Notes: generated from the sequence alone by a model not told the origin. A stretch of DNA of 51,644 bases from Sphingomonadaceae bacterium (GCA_947473355.1 CANJCQ010000022.1:1-51644), one strand, 5' to 3'. Positions 17,766-27,130 are shown, counted from the stretch's first letter. Translations and numbers: made by a program.

Positions 17766-17818
17766 TTGACGAAACAGGTCGTTGCGAACATATGCGCCAT
17801 AGTAGCGCATATGTTCGC
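17766..17818 (+). promoter_or_regulatory. Promoter with perfect 14-bp inverted-repeat operator
   Basis: GCGAACATATGCGC (17784-17797) and its exact complement (17805-17818) are separated by 7 nt, giving a 35-bp dyad typical of a TetR operator. A TTGACG -35 box at 17766-17771 with CATATG 17 bp later (17789-17794) would put the -10 element inside the operator, so bound repressor would block the P450-SDR transcript. The dyad is directly visible; the promoter assignment is inference. Confidence 0.7.
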
Positions 17819-17873
17819 GGATTGGACTCGTATCCTGCAAGCATTGCCGCCCCGCCCCGATGGGAGACAATCA

Positions 17874-19157
17874 GTGCAGAAGCTCGAAGATCGTGACTAT
17901 TTCACCGACTATGAAGTTGCGAAGGACCCCTATCCATTTTTCGAGGCGGTTCGCGAGCACGGCCCGATCTATCAGCCGGAAGGCAAAGACTACCTGATCG
18001 TCACCGGCTTCGACGAAACCATCGAGATACTTAACAACCACCACGATTTCTCGGCGATCATCGGCCTTGCCGGAGCTGCCGCGCCGCTCCCGTTTGAGCC
18101 CGAAGGGAGCGACATCACCGCGCAGATCGAAGCTGCGCGTTCGCAATTCCTCGGCGGCGATCAGGTGGTAATGCTCGATGACGAGCCACACACCAAGCTG
18201 CGCTCGCTGATGAACCGCCTGTTCACGCCGTCGCGCCTGAAGGCCAACGAAGAGTTCATGACTGACTATGCTGACCAGATGGTCCGCGCGGTCGTGGCCA
18301 ATGGTCAGTGCGACCTGATCAGCGAGATCGCCACGCCATACGTCACCATGGTGATTGCGGATCTGCTCGGCGTGCCGGTTGAGGACCGGCAGCACTTCAT
18401 GGACCTGATTGATGCATCGCCGGCCCCCGGCAATCTCGATGCCAGCCTCAACACGCATGAGGGCGAGACCCACCCGATGGTGGCGATGACCGGTTATTTC
18501 TACCGCTATATTTCCGAACGGCAGGCAAGCCCGCGAGACGACATCCTGAGCGAGCTGGCCCATGCCGAATATTCCGACGGCACCCGGCCGACGATGATGG
18601 ACCTGATGACGCTGGGCGTGTTCATGTATGGCGCCGGGCAGGATACCAGCGCCAAATTGCTGGGCAACTCGATGCGCTTCATCATCGATGTTCCCGGGCT
18701 GCAGGAACAGCTGCGCGCCGATTCGTCGCTGATCCCTGCCATGCTCGAGGAAGTGCTGCGGTTGGAAGGGTCGACCAAGCAGCTCTCGCGGCTGGCCCGG
18801 CGCGACACGAAGATAGGTGAGATGCCGGTCAAGGCTGGGACAAAAGTCCTCATGGGACTGTCCGGCGGAAACCGCGATCCGCGCCGCTGGGATGCTCCGC
18901 ATAAGTTCCGACTCGACCGCCCCAAGATCAAGGAACATATCGCCTTTGGGCGCGGCAAGCATGTTTGCGCCGGTGCGCCGCTTGCGCGCGTCGAAGTCCG
19001 GGTCATCCTCGAGAAGTTCCTCGAGCAGACCACGCATATCGATCTGGATGAGACGGTTCATGGGCCGCGCGGTAAGCGCAATTTCGATTTCGAGCCGAGT
19101 TTCATCATTCGCGGGCTCTCCAGCCTGCAGGTGAAGTTCACACCAAAGGCTGGTTGA
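17874..19157 (+). CDS. Cytochrome P450 (copy 2)
   Basis: The 427-aa soluble P450 has the I-helix GAGQDTSAK, an ExxR motif as EVLR, and the haem loop FGRGKHVCAG with the ligand Cys at about residue 365. A GTG at 17874 with GGGAG 7 nt upstream is the preferred start: it gives the usual N-terminus (YFTDYEVAKDPYPFFEAVRE), whereas a longer TTG start at 17766 would translate the operator. It resembles class I bacterial P450s that oxidise hydrophobic substrates; no ferredoxin is encoded nearby. The stop overlaps the SDR start (TTGATG), so the two are translationally coupled. Confidence 0.9.
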   Translation: MQKLEDRDYFTDYEVAKDPYPFFEAVREHGPIYQPEGKDYLIVTGFDETIEILNNHHDFSAIIGLAGAAAPLPFEPEGSDITAQIEAARSQFLGGDQVVMLDDEPHTKLRSLMNRLFTPSRLKANEEFMTDYADQMVRAVVANGQCDLISEIATPYVTMVIADLLGVPVEDRQHFMDLIDASPAPGNLDASLNTHEGETHPMVAMTGYFYRYISERQASPRDDILSELAHAEYSDGTRPTMMDLMTLGVFMYGAGQDTSAKLLGNSMRFIIDVPGLQEQLRADSSLIPAMLEEVLRLEGSTKQLSRLARRDTKIGEMPVKAGTKVLMGLSGGNRDPRRWDAPHKFRLDRPKIKEHIAFGRGKHVCAGAPLARVEVRVILEKFLEQTTHIDLDETVHGPRGKRNFDFEPSFIIRGLSSLQVKFTPKAG

Positions 19158-19954
19158 TGCAGTTCGAAGGACTCTCTGCGGTCGTCAGCGGCGGCGCAGG
19201 TGGCCTTGGCGGTGCGACTGCGCGCCGGCTTGTCGAACTTGGCATGGGCGTGGTGGTCTTTGAACCGGAGGCCGACAGGGCGCATGCCTTCACGCAGGAA
19301 TTGGGTGCGAACGCGGTTTACGTTCCAGGCGATCACAATGACGATGCCGCTGTCCAACGCGCCATCGCCGAGGCCCAGCGGATCGGCATGTTCTGCATCA
19401 ACGTCAATGCGGCCGGCGTTGCGATCAACTCCCCGCCAACAGCCAGTATCGATGGCACGCCGCATGATATGCAAATTTTCCGGGATATGGTCGAACTGCA
19501 TCTTTTCGGGCCATTCAACATGTCACGGCTTTGTGCCGCTGCCTTCGCACTGAACAAGCCAGATGAGGACGGCCAGCGAGGCGTGATCATCAACACGGCC
19601 TCGACTGCGGCCTTCGATGGTCAGGCACGCCAGGCGGCATATTCCGCAAGCAAGTCCGGTATCGTCGGGCTTACCATGGCGATGGCGCGCGATCTGGCCG
19701 AGATCGGCGTAAGGGCCTGCGCGATTGCTCCTGGTCCTATCTTGACCCCGCGCCTGGCTGGCGCTCCCGAAGCACTCAAGGCTGCCCTTATTGGTAATGT
19801 CGCCTTCCCGAAGCGGTTTGGCCGGGCCGAGGAATATGCATCGCTGGTCGAAGCGATCTTGCGCACGCCTTTCCTCAACGGGCAGACCATTCGGCTCGAT
19901 GGCGCCATGTCGACACCGCTCACCAGCATGGCAGGCGCGCCCGCACCGAAGTAG
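19157..19954 (+). CDS. Short-chain dehydrogenase/reductase (classical SDR)
   Basis: The 265-aa NAD(P)-dependent oxidoreductase has the nucleotide-binding VVSGGAGGLGGATARRL near residue 10 and the catalytic YSASK (Tyr and Lys) near residue 160. The usual Ser lies in NTAST just before it, and AIAPGPILTPRL follows. It resembles 3-hydroxyacyl-CoA dehydrogenase type 2-like SDRs. Encoded directly after and overlapping the P450 gene, it may oxidise the alcohol the P450 makes; this is an inference from order. Confidence 0.87.
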   Translation: MQFEGLSAVVSGGAGGLGGATARRLVELGMGVVVFEPEADRAHAFTQELGANAVYVPGDHNDDAAVQRAIAEAQRIGMFCINVNAAGVAINSPPTASIDGTPHDMQIFRDMVELHLFGPFNMSRLCAAAFALNKPDEDGQRGVIINTASTAAFDGQARQAAYSASKSGIVGLTMAMARDLAEIGVRACAIAPGPILTPRLAGAPEALKAALIGNVAFPKRFGRAEEYASLVEAILRTPFLNGQTIRLDGAMSTPLTSMAGAPAPK

Positions 19955-20079
19955 TTTGTCGCCGGTCAACACAACCGGAACGGCTGATTGTAGGCACTGG
20001 GCAGGAGCAAGTTGCGGCTGACAGCCCTCGCGCGCCCCCCTTGCCAGACGCGATCCATGAAAAAATTGCCAATGAACTT

Positions 20080-20136
20080 AATTGGTAATGCCAATTTACG
20101 CGATATCATGGCGCATAGTGCTGGACACACTGTGCG
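20080..20136. promoter_or_regulatory. Inverted repeats upstream of the TonB-dependent receptor
   Basis: The 245 bp between the SDR and the receptor gene hold no ORF of note but two dyads: AATTGG (20080-20085) with CCAATT (20091-20096), and CGCATAGTG (20112-20120) with CACTGTGCG (20128-20136, one mismatch). The receptor's ribosome site is GGGGGAG about 9 nt before its ATG. Substrate-responsive control is plausible but unproven. Confidence 0.35.
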
Positions 20137-20199
20137 ACGGCCTATAGCATAAATGGTCAGAGGTTCTGCAAGAACGTTATCTCAGGGGGAGTTTTTCAG

Positions 20200-22617
20200 A
20201 TGGTAAAGTTGAACAAGATTGCGTTTTGCGGGGCGAGCATGATTGCGCTTGCCACACCGGCCTATGCCCAGCAGGCGGAGCCTGGTGTTAACGACGCTGC
20301 CGACATCATCGTGAGCGCCAGGCGGCGTGATGAGCGCCTGCAGGATGTTCCCAGTGTCGTGAACGCCATCCCCGCTGAAACAATCGCCAAGCTGAACATT
20401 CAGGATGCAAAGGAATTGCAGAGCCTGGTTCCCGGCTTGCAGCTGCGCAGCGAAGCCAATGGCATTGGCGCTTCCGGGCAGTTGCGCGGTATCCAGTACG
20501 ATATCAATTCGTCGGCATCGCCATCGGTTGCCTTCTATCTGAACGATGCTCCGATCGGCGCGAATGTCATGCTCGGCCAAATGTTCGACATTGGCCAGGT
20601 TGAAGTGCTGCGGGGGCCGCAAGGCACGCTGCGCGGCGCCTCAGTGCCATCCGGTTCGATCACCTACACGACAAGGAAAGCGAGCCTTGCCGAAGTGGGT
20701 GCCTCGGGCTCGGTGAGCTACAGCGATGCGCATCACATCAACGTCAACGCAGCCCTTGGCATCCCGCTGATCAAGGACATGCTCGCCGTGCGCGTGGCCG
20801 GTGTCTACGATAAGAATCGCGGCAATCTGGTGACTTCGAACGCCCCGATTTCAACCGCGACTTTCGCCAACCCCCAGATTGCCCAGCCCTATGCCAAGAC
20901 ATACGCCGGCCGGGTATCGGCCGTCTTTCAGCCGACCGACTGGCTCAAAGTGGAAGGCATGTATCAGCATCAGGATTACAAGAGCGGGGGCTTCGACCAG
21001 TATGCCTCCTTCAGCCTTGTGCAGCCGTCGGCCACTCCAAGTCCGGTGCTGATCACACCCGGCGACTTCCGTTCGATCTGGGAATCCTCGCGTGTCGCAC
21101 ACTCGGTATTCAATACCTATAACTGGCGCGGTGAGGTGCGCTTTGCTGGGCAGAAGCTGGTTTACCAGGGCTCTCACAATTCCTTCGTCAACGATTCCAA
21201 GGTCAATCAGGACGTTGCAAACTTCAGGTCCAATTTCGATTTCTACCAGACCAACCGGACGGTCTCGAAAGACAATTCGCACGAAATCCGTTTGCAGAAC
21301 GAAGAGCGGGTGGCGGGCCTGTTCGATTACATCGTCGGTTATTACCACACCGATGCGGCTACCGACATCGATCTGATCCAGGAAACGCCGGTCGCGTTGC
21401 CGGGCTTCCTTGGCGGTGGCATTCAGGCCGTTGCGCAAACGCCAATCACGCGCAACCGCGACGGGAAAAACTCGGAAAACGCGATTTTCGGCAATGTCAC
21501 CGCCTATATCGGCGACAAGCTGCAGATTTCAGCCGGTGCGCGCCATATCAAGGCGCACTCGCCGCGGACGCTGCTGGTGATCGGAGCCAATTCGGTTCTG
21601 TTCGACGCCGGCGGTGACGACAAGGCCTGGATCTATACCGGTTCGGTGCAGTACAAGGTCAACCAGGATCTCATGATCTATGCCAGCACCGGCACTTCGT
21701 TTCGCGGCGGGCCGAGCATCTTCAACAGCGCAATCGTGAAATCGCCGCGGCAACTTTCGTTCCTGAACCTCGGCAATGAAAAGTCGACGTCCTACGAAGT
21801 CGGTTTCAAGACCAGTTGGCTGGACAACCGCCTGATCTTCAACTTCGCGCTCTATCACCAGAAGTTCGACAACTTCCCCTACAAGATCTCAAACGGCGTC
21901 TATTTCCTCGATTATGCCTTTGTGAACAATGGGCTGGTGCCGTCGGTTGGCAACTCGGCCCAGTTCGGTGCGTCGGTGCCGGTGACGGTGAAGGGTATTG
22001 AAGCAGAGCTGTCATGGCGCGCGTCCGACCGGTTCAATTTCGGCGTCGTCGCGTCCTATTCCGACGGCCAGATCAAAAACGGCGTAATTCCGTGCAACGA
22101 CCTGAATGGCGACAATGTGGCTGACACTGCAACCACGGCACCGAGTGTGGCGCAGTTGCAGGCTGCATATGGCGCCAACAACATCGGATCGTGCAACGTG
22201 TCGCAGCGATCGGCGCAACAGTCTCCGTTCAGTGCTACCGCGCAAGCCGAATACAAGCATCCTGTTTCGGACCGCCTTGAATTCTTTGCCCGCGGCCTTT
22301 TCACTTACTACGGTGCGTCCAAGGTTGACCCGACCCTGTCGTTCGACGATCTGGGTTCCTATGGCCTGTTCAACCTGTTTGGCGGGCTGCGCGCTTCCGA
22401 CGGAAGCTGGGAAGTCAACCTGTTCGCCCGCAATCTGTTCAACACGGTCAAGGCAACGCGTTTCACCGTGCCGCAGGCGACTTCGTTCCAGGAACTCCAG
22501 CCGCCGACGTTCCGGACCACAGCGGGCACGTCGTTCACGTCAACCTACTCGCAGGTGACTACCAATCTGCCGCGCGAATTCGGCATCAATCTGCGGATCG
22601 CGCTCGGTTCGCGATGA
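20200..22617 (+). CDS. TonB-dependent outer-membrane receptor
   Basis: The 805-aa precursor has a signal peptide ending PAYAQQ. A plug domain follows (IIVSARRRDERLQDVPSVV as the TonB-box region, then VEVLRGPQGTLRGAS near residues 135-150), and then a long beta-barrel rich in aromatic strands ends in FGINLRIALGSR. It would import a bulky or scarce substrate across the outer membrane using TonB energy. In sphingomonads such receptors commonly sit with catabolic genes. Here it stands between the P450-SDR pair and an SDR-isomerase group. The substrate is not predictable. Confidence 0.92.
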   Translation: MVKLNKIAFCGASMIALATPAYAQQAEPGVNDAADIIVSARRRDERLQDVPSVVNAIPAETIAKLNIQDAKELQSLVPGLQLRSEANGIGASGQLRGIQYDINSSASPSVAFYLNDAPIGANVMLGQMFDIGQVEVLRGPQGTLRGASVPSGSITYTTRKASLAEVGASGSVSYSDAHHINVNAALGIPLIKDMLAVRVAGVYDKNRGNLVTSNAPISTATFANPQIAQPYAKTYAGRVSAVFQPTDWLKVEGMYQHQDYKSGGFDQYASFSLVQPSATPSPVLITPGDFRSIWESSRVAHSVFNTYNWRGEVRFAGQKLVYQGSHNSFVNDSKVNQDVANFRSNFDFYQTNRTVSKDNSHEIRLQNEERVAGLFDYIVGYYHTDAATDIDLIQETPVALPGFLGGGIQAVAQTPITRNRDGKNSENAIFGNVTAYIGDKLQISAGARHIKAHSPRTLLVIGANSVLFDAGGDDKAWIYTGSVQYKVNQDLMIYASTGTSFRGGPSIFNSAIVKSPRQLSFLNLGNEKSTSYEVGFKTSWLDNRLIFNFALYHQKFDNFPYKISNGVYFLDYAFVNNGLVPSVGNSAQFGASVPVTVKGIEAELSWRASDRFNFGVVASYSDGQIKNGVIPCNDLNGDNVADTATTAPSVAQLQAAYGANNIGSCNVSQRSAQQSPFSATAQAEYKHPVSDRLEFFARGLFTYYGASKVDPTLSFDDLGSYGLFNLFGGLRASDGSWEVNLFARNLFNTVKATRFTVPQATSFQELQPPTFRTTAGTSFTSTYSQVTTNLPREFGINLRIALGSR

Positions 22618-22629
22618 CGTCATAAAGCA

Positions 22630-22668
22630 CGCCATCCAATCGGGCAGACACTGTCCGATTGGATGGCG
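22630..22668 (+). terminator. Strong hairpin after the TonB-dependent receptor gene
   Basis: CGCCATCCAATCGG (22630-22643) pairs perfectly with 22655-22668. After one G-T wobble the stem can continue with CAG/CTG inside, leaving a 3-nt loop. It lies 13 bp after the receptor stop. There is no T run, so termination may be only partial, which would allow lower read-through expression of the following SDR gene. Confidence 0.6.
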
Positions 22669-22705
22669 GAGCGCATTCTTGCAGCCAGAATTACGGAGTA
22701 CACCT

Positions 22706-23527
22706 GTGGCGAGCATTGCAGACGTTTCCAACCGCACTCTGGCCGAACTCATTTCCCTTGAAGGCCGCACTGCAGTGGTCACCGGCGGTGCCCAAGGCCT
22801 TGGCAAGGGCATAGCGCGACGCTTAGCCGAAGCCGGCGCCAACGTGCTGATCGGCGACCGCAATGGCGAGCTTGCAGTCCAAACCGCAGCCGATCTCGGC
22901 AGCAAGTCTTCCGGCAAGGTTGTCGGCTTGGCCATGGACGTTTGCGATGCCGCATCGGTGGCGGCAGCCACCGCACTGGCCGAGGCAGAGTTCGGTGGGA
23001 TCGGCATCTGGGTCAACAACGCCGGCATCTTTCCGAGCATTGCCATCACCGAAATGCCGGTCGAGCAGTGGGACGAGGTTTTCGCCGTTAACGCAAGAGG
23101 CACCTTCCTGGGCGCGCAAGCAGCCGTGCGTGCGATGGCGGCGAGAGGGCAAGGCGGGGTCATCGTCAATATAGCGTCGTTGGCCGGCCTAAATGGCATT
23201 TCGCCGGGGCTGGCTGCTTATGTCAGCTCCAAACACGCTGTCGTCGGCCTCACCCGCCAATTGGCGCTCGAATGTGCCCCGCAGTGCATCCGCGTGCTCG
23301 CCGTCGCACCTAGCTTCATGGTGACCGAAGGCAATATGGCAATGATGCAGCAGGACCCGCGCATCGCTGAGGCCGCTGCCGAACATATCCCTTCGATGTT
23401 TTCCTCAAAGCTCGGCCGGGTCGGCGTGCCAGACGACATTGCCCGCGCAGTGCTGTTCTGCGCCTCGGACATGTCGATCTTTATGACCGGCACGACGCTG
23501 GTGGTCGATGCCGGCGAGAGTGCCTGA
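22706..23527 (+). CDS. Short-chain dehydrogenase/reductase
   Basis: The 273-aa classical SDR has the dinucleotide-binding VVTGGAQGLGKGIARRLAEA at about residues 22-41, NNAGIFPS in the middle and the catalytic YVSSK. An upstream NIASL supplies the Ser. It most resembles 3-oxoacyl-ACP/hydroxyacyl-type reductases. The start is a GTG at 22706 with GGAG 7 nt upstream; a TTG at 22679 lies too close to the terminator hairpin. The next gene starts 1 nt after its stop, so they form an operon. Confidence 0.87.
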   Translation: MASIADVSNRTLAELISLEGRTAVVTGGAQGLGKGIARRLAEAGANVLIGDRNGELAVQTAADLGSKSSGKVVGLAMDVCDAASVAAATALAEAEFGGIGIWVNNAGIFPSIAITEMPVEQWDEVFAVNARGTFLGAQAAVRAMAARGQGGVIVNIASLAGLNGISPGLAAYVSSKHAVVGLTRQLALECAPQCIRVLAVAPSFMVTEGNMAMMQQDPRIAEAAAEHIPSMFSSKLGRVGVPDDIARAVLFCASDMSIFMTGTTLVVDAGESA

Positions 23528-23528
23528 C

Positions 23529-24494
23529 ATGCGAGCGATGGACAGACGGGCACTGCTTGGCGGGCTAGGCACTGCCGCAGCTGCGGCTTTCGCTGCCCCC
23601 GCAGCGCTGGGCCGTGCCCGCAGGGGCCTGTTCCAGCGGCTCCACCAGCCTGTCGGCCTGCAATTGGGCGCATTGGGCACCATTGCGCCGCGCGAAATCG
23701 ACGCGACCCTGGCGAACGTGGCAGAAATCGGCTTTCGCGAGATCGAGTTACCGGGTCTGCTTGGATTACAACCAGCGGCATGGGCCGCAGCGGCAACCCG
23801 GGCCGGACTGAAAATCACCAGTCTTCATCTGCCGCTCCAGGGTATGGGCGGAGCGGCAAGCCTGTCGATGCTCAGCGAACCGGCGCAGATTGCCGATGCT
23901 ATGGGCACTTTGGACGCGAAATGGGCCGTCGCGCCCATCCTGATGTTCCCGGCAAACTTCCGCCCCGCGCCGGGCGAAAGCCTTGAGGCCACCATTGCCC
24001 GCACAATCGCCGCCGCCGGCGAAGACATCTGGAAGCAAACTGCTGAGGCGCTCAACCGCAAAGGCGAGGCTCTGCGACCGCTCGGCATTGGTGTCGCCTA
24101 TCACAACCACAACCTCGATTTCGCGCCAATTGGCAAAACCACCGGTTGGGAAATTCTGTGGCGCGAGACGCAAGCGAACCTTGTCGGCTTCGAGTTGGAC
24201 ATCGGCTGGGTGAAGCTGGCCGGACTCGATCCGGTGCGATTCATCGACAACGCGCGTGGGCGCATCAAGCTGCTGCATGTGCGCGACATTTCCGCCAGCC
24301 AGCCACCAGGCTACCGCATTGCGATGGGCTCGCCGACGGTCGGTGCCGGAAGCCTCGACTGGGCCCGTATCCTGCCTGCCGCACACCGCGCAGGCGCGCG
24401 GCATTTTCTAGTTGAGCAGGAGTCGCAGTCTGGCATTGCACCAATGGCCGCGGCAGCAGGGGCCTTTGCCTACCTGTCGCAATTGCGGGGCTAG
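23529..24494 (+). CDS. Tat-exported sugar-phosphate isomerase/epimerase-like TIM-barrel protein
   Basis: The 321-aa protein has a twin-arginine start (MDRRALLGGLGTAAAAAF, then AAPAALG) and a xylose-isomerase-like TIM barrel. Diagnostic segments are IELPGLLG, SLHLPL, VAYHNHNLDF, GFELDIGW and LLHVRDIS. The His, Glu and Asp in these would make the divalent-metal site. Family members isomerise or epimerise sugars, or oxidise and cleave hydroxylated compounds; export by Tat suggests a periplasmic substrate. Starts at 23508 or 23538 are also possible. It lies between the SDR and an exported beta-propeller. Confidence 0.8.
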   Translation: MRAMDRRALLGGLGTAAAAAFAAPAALGRARRGLFQRLHQPVGLQLGALGTIAPREIDATLANVAEIGFREIELPGLLGLQPAAWAAAATRAGLKITSLHLPLQGMGGAASLSMLSEPAQIADAMGTLDAKWAVAPILMFPANFRPAPGESLEATIARTIAAAGEDIWKQTAEALNRKGEALRPLGIGVAYHNHNLDFAPIGKTTGWEILWRETQANLVGFELDIGWVKLAGLDPVRFIDNARGRIKLLHVRDISASQPPGYRIAMGSPTVGAGSLDWARILPAAHRAGARHFLVEQESQSGIAPMAAAAGAFAYLSQLRG

Positions 24495-24507
24495 GGAGAA
24501 TACGAAA

Positions 24508-25554
24508 ATGCCAACGACGCGCCTTCTCGCATTTCTCAGTGGCTGTCTCGCAGCATTGATCTCTGCTGCCGCCAGTGCCGATAGCGCGCCGACCGGACCG
24601 CCCGCACCCGGAATCGAGCAGGCGGAAATGCTCAGCCCCTTCGGCGGGCGTGCGGCCTTCTCACCTGACGGCAGGAAGATTGCCTTTGTCGGCAAGACCT
24701 ATGGCGACGCCTATGAGATCGACCTGGCTACTCGCAAGGTGCGCAACCTGACGCGCGGATTTCCGCATCAGGGCATCATGCGGATCCAGTATCTGCCCGA
24801 CGGCAATTTCCTGGTCACTGCGCCGCGGATCAACAACGGGCCAAACACGCGCGCGCATCTCGAGATGTGGCTGCTCGACAAGTCTCTCGAGCGCGGGCTC
24901 CAGCCACTCGGCGAACAGGTTTTCGAGGGGATTGCCGTCTCGCGGCAGCGCAACCTGATCGCATGGACCGTGATCGAGCCTGCCCTTGGCCCGCGCGAGA
25001 ACTGGCAGCTTGCCTTTGTCCGCCCGACACAGCGTTATGTGGCCGAAATCAGCTATGCAAATGGCAGGCCGCGCATCGCCAACAAGCGCGAGATCATGGC
25101 CACCCTGCCGCGCGAATGCGGCTTCATCGAGCCCCAGGATTTCCGCGAGAACGACGCCGAGCTGGTCTATTCCTGCATGGGCTTGACCGCCAGCGGCGGC
25201 ATTCTGATCTCGGTGATGGGCAACACACTGGCGAGTGACCGCAACGTCACCTATTATCGCAAGGCCGGAGAGTACGACGAAGTCGAGGGCATCGCCCCGG
25301 GCGGCGACTGGGCAGCGGTCGAATGTGGCAAGCAGGACAAGCCCGGCCTGCCGGAACTCGACATCTGCCGGCTCGAGCTGCGCGAAGGCGGCGCTCTCTC
25401 GCTGCTGGTGCGTGGCCGGACCCCGGGTTCGACCGACGATATCAGCAATCCGATCGTCAGCCCCGATGGCAAGTGGCTGGTGTTCCAGCGCTCGAACAGT
25501 GCCAGCGGCGACATCGGCGAAGGATACGGTATCTATCGATTGCTGCTTCCCTGA
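24508..25554 (+). CDS. Exported PD40/WD40-like beta-propeller protein
   Basis: The 348-aa protein has a signal peptide (hydrophobic core LLAFLSGCLAALISAAASA). TolB/PD40-type repeats follow: AAFSPDGRKIAFVG near residue 50, IQYLPDGNFLVTA, and NPIVSPDGKWLVFQRSNS near the C-terminus. Such propellers are scaffolds or binding proteins in the periplasm; a catalytic residue set is not evident. It follows the Tat-exported TIM-barrel gene by 13 nt, so the two probably work together. Confidence 0.78.
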   Translation: MPTTRLLAFLSGCLAALISAAASADSAPTGPPAPGIEQAEMLSPFGGRAAFSPDGRKIAFVGKTYGDAYEIDLATRKVRNLTRGFPHQGIMRIQYLPDGNFLVTAPRINNGPNTRAHLEMWLLDKSLERGLQPLGEQVFEGIAVSRQRNLIAWTVIEPALGPRENWQLAFVRPTQRYVAEISYANGRPRIANKREIMATLPRECGFIEPQDFRENDAELVYSCMGLTASGGILISVMGNTLASDRNVTYYRKAGEYDEVEGIAPGGDWAAVECGKQDKPGLPELDICRLELREGGALSLLVRGRTPGSTDDISNPIVSPDGKWLVFQRSNSASGDIGEGYGIYRLLLP

Positions 25555-25584
25555 AACCATCAGGTCTAGTCTTCTGGCGTGGGT

Positions 25585-26187
25585 CTAGTGCCGGAAGGGG
25601 GGATTATCCATTGAGACAGACCTTGGACGACCAACATTTTCGATGATGAGCGCATCGAACAACTTTACGACGTGTTCGACCGGATAATCTTCTGGCTGCC
25701 GCATCCACCAAGCCAAAATCTCAAAGATTCCGCTCGTGGTAAATGGGACAGCCAGATCGACAGGCAACCACGGATTGGCGCGGCGGACTGCTGCGATCTC
25801 CGCCGAAATCCGCATGAATTCCTCTCGCATGATGGAGACAGCGCCACCAGTAAGGAGGGTCTTCCAGATTTTCCGCCGGACTTGAACGTAATCACACATG
25901 CGCTGGGGGGAGTCTGACCCCTGATCGTCTAACGCATTCCTACCCAACAGCAGCAGGTTTCGGACTTCCTGCGTTGCGATATGCTGGAACAAGTCCTCCT
26001 TGCTCGCAAATCGGCGAAAGAATGTGACGTGACTGAGGCCGGCACCGTCGGTGATTTCCTTGAGTAAGATTTGATCGATCGACCTATGTTCTAGTAGCGC
26101 AAGCATGCTTTCTTGAAGCGCCTTGATCGATCGCTGGGCACGAGGATCGTCGGTCTTGATAGGCTGTTTCGTTCGTTGTCTGGCCAA
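25585..26187 (-). CDS. TetR-family transcriptional regulator
   Basis: The 200-aa regulator has a helix-turn-helix ILLKEITDGAGLSHVTFFRR at about residues 40-59 and a C-terminal effector domain with LLTGGAVSIMREEF and LAWWMRQPEDY. It is related to the regulator at 17136. It lies downstream of an SDR gene on the same strand, with a 28-bp gap, and so is probably co-transcribed with it from the divergent region at 27131-27255. It may control the LuxE-like/LuxC-like genes. Confidence 0.85.
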   Translation of the reverse strand: MARQRTKQPIKTDDPRAQRSIKALQESMLALLEHRSIDQILLKEITDGAGLSHVTFFRRFASKEDLFQHIATQEVRNLLLLGRNALDDQGSDSPQRMCDYVQVRRKIWKTLLTGGAVSIMREEFMRISAEIAAVRRANPWLPVDLAVPFTTSGIFEILAWWMRQPEDYPVEHVVKLFDALIIENVGRPRSVSMDNPPFRH

Positions 26188-26215
26188 CTTGGCATCCTCT
26201 TTGGGTCAGTGTGTA

Positions 26216-27130
26216 TCAGCTCCGGCAGGCTCCGGCCCCAATCAAAGCCTCAGAGCGCTCCCATAGCTCCGTGGCGGCCCGTGCATCATAGACCGGGGGA
26301 GCGAAGCGGCACTCACCTGGCTGGCCTCGCATCTCTTTGAAGCCTTTGGGCCCATAAAGCCGGCCACCCACTGCGTTGGGCGCTGTCGCGGCAAACAGTA
26401 GAGGTAGAGCGCCGTCAGCAGCCGACTGACCAATAAGCGGAACGAGGAGTCTCGAGCTGATAAAATTGCTGAATTTGCCACCTGTCCGGAAAAGCCCTGT
26501 GCCGGCAAACCCGGGGTGCGCTGCGAGGCTCGCGACACTCCAGCCATTATCATCACATCGGCGCTGAAGCTCAACCGCGAACATGGCGATCAGCAGTTTT
26601 GAGACGCAGTAGGCGGCCCCGGCACGGTAATCGCGTGGGTTCGGTGCCTCATCGAGATCGAGCTTCGCATAATGCTGAGCAAGGCTTGTGACGCTCACGA
26701 CCCGCGCTCCCGATCGTGATCTTAACAGCGGCATCAGCCAATCAGTCAACGCGAAGTGGCCGAGGTAGTTTACGGCGAACTGCAATTCGTACCCATCAGC
26801 CGAACTCTGCCTGTCAGGCGGTGACATGATCCCTGCGTTGTTGATGAGAATGTCAATCGGCTCACCTCGCACCTTCATGCGCTCGGCGAAGTCATTGACC
26901 GATTGGAGGCATGCCAGATCGAGCCTTTCAAACTCCACGCCCGCGCCAGGTACAGCCGCACGGAGGGCCGTCAGGGCAACCATTCCTTTTTCTTCATTGC
27001 GGCCCGCCAGGATGACTTCGGCACCAGCCTTGGCCAAGCCAAGGGCAGCTTCGTAGCCCAGCCCGCCAACGCCGGTGATCACAGCCCGCCGGCCTAGCTG
27101 GCCAGGAGGGGAAAATCGCTGCCTCGTCAT
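26216..27130 (-). CDS. Short-chain dehydrogenase (retinol-dehydrogenase/protochlorophyllide-reductase-like)
   Basis: The 304-aa SDR has VITGVGGLGYEAALGLAKAG as its cofactor loop, in which the usual TGANSGIG is altered to TGVGGLG, then ILINNAGIM and the catalytic YCVSK. Its extended C-terminal part (GGRLYGPKGFKEM) is like retinol-dehydrogenase-type SDRs, which reduce or oxidise long-chain aldehydes and alcohols. That would suit handling the aldehyde produced by the divergent LuxE/LuxC-like genes; this is an inference from position. The start at 27130 has GTGAG about 8 nt upstream. Confidence 0.85.
   Translation of the reverse strand: MTRQRFSPPGQLGRRAVITGVGGLGYEAALGLAKAGAEVILAGRNEEKGMVALTALRAAVPGAGVEFERLDLACLQSVNDFAERMKVRGEPIDILINNAGIMSPPDRQSSADGYELQFAVNYLGHFALTDWLMPLLRSRSGARVVSVTSLAQHYAKLDLDEAPNPRDYRAGAAYCVSKLLIAMFAVELQRRCDDNGWSVASLAAHPGFAGTGLFRTGGKFSNFISSRLLVPLIGQSAADGALPLLFAATAPNAVGGRLYGPKGFKEMRGQPGECRFAPPVYDARAATELWERSEALIGAGACRS

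Noticed and set aside
17871..19061. A 396-codon open frame on the - strand
   Set aside because: It is antisense to the P450 at 17874, whose haem and I-helix motifs are intact. The antisense protein shows no domain.
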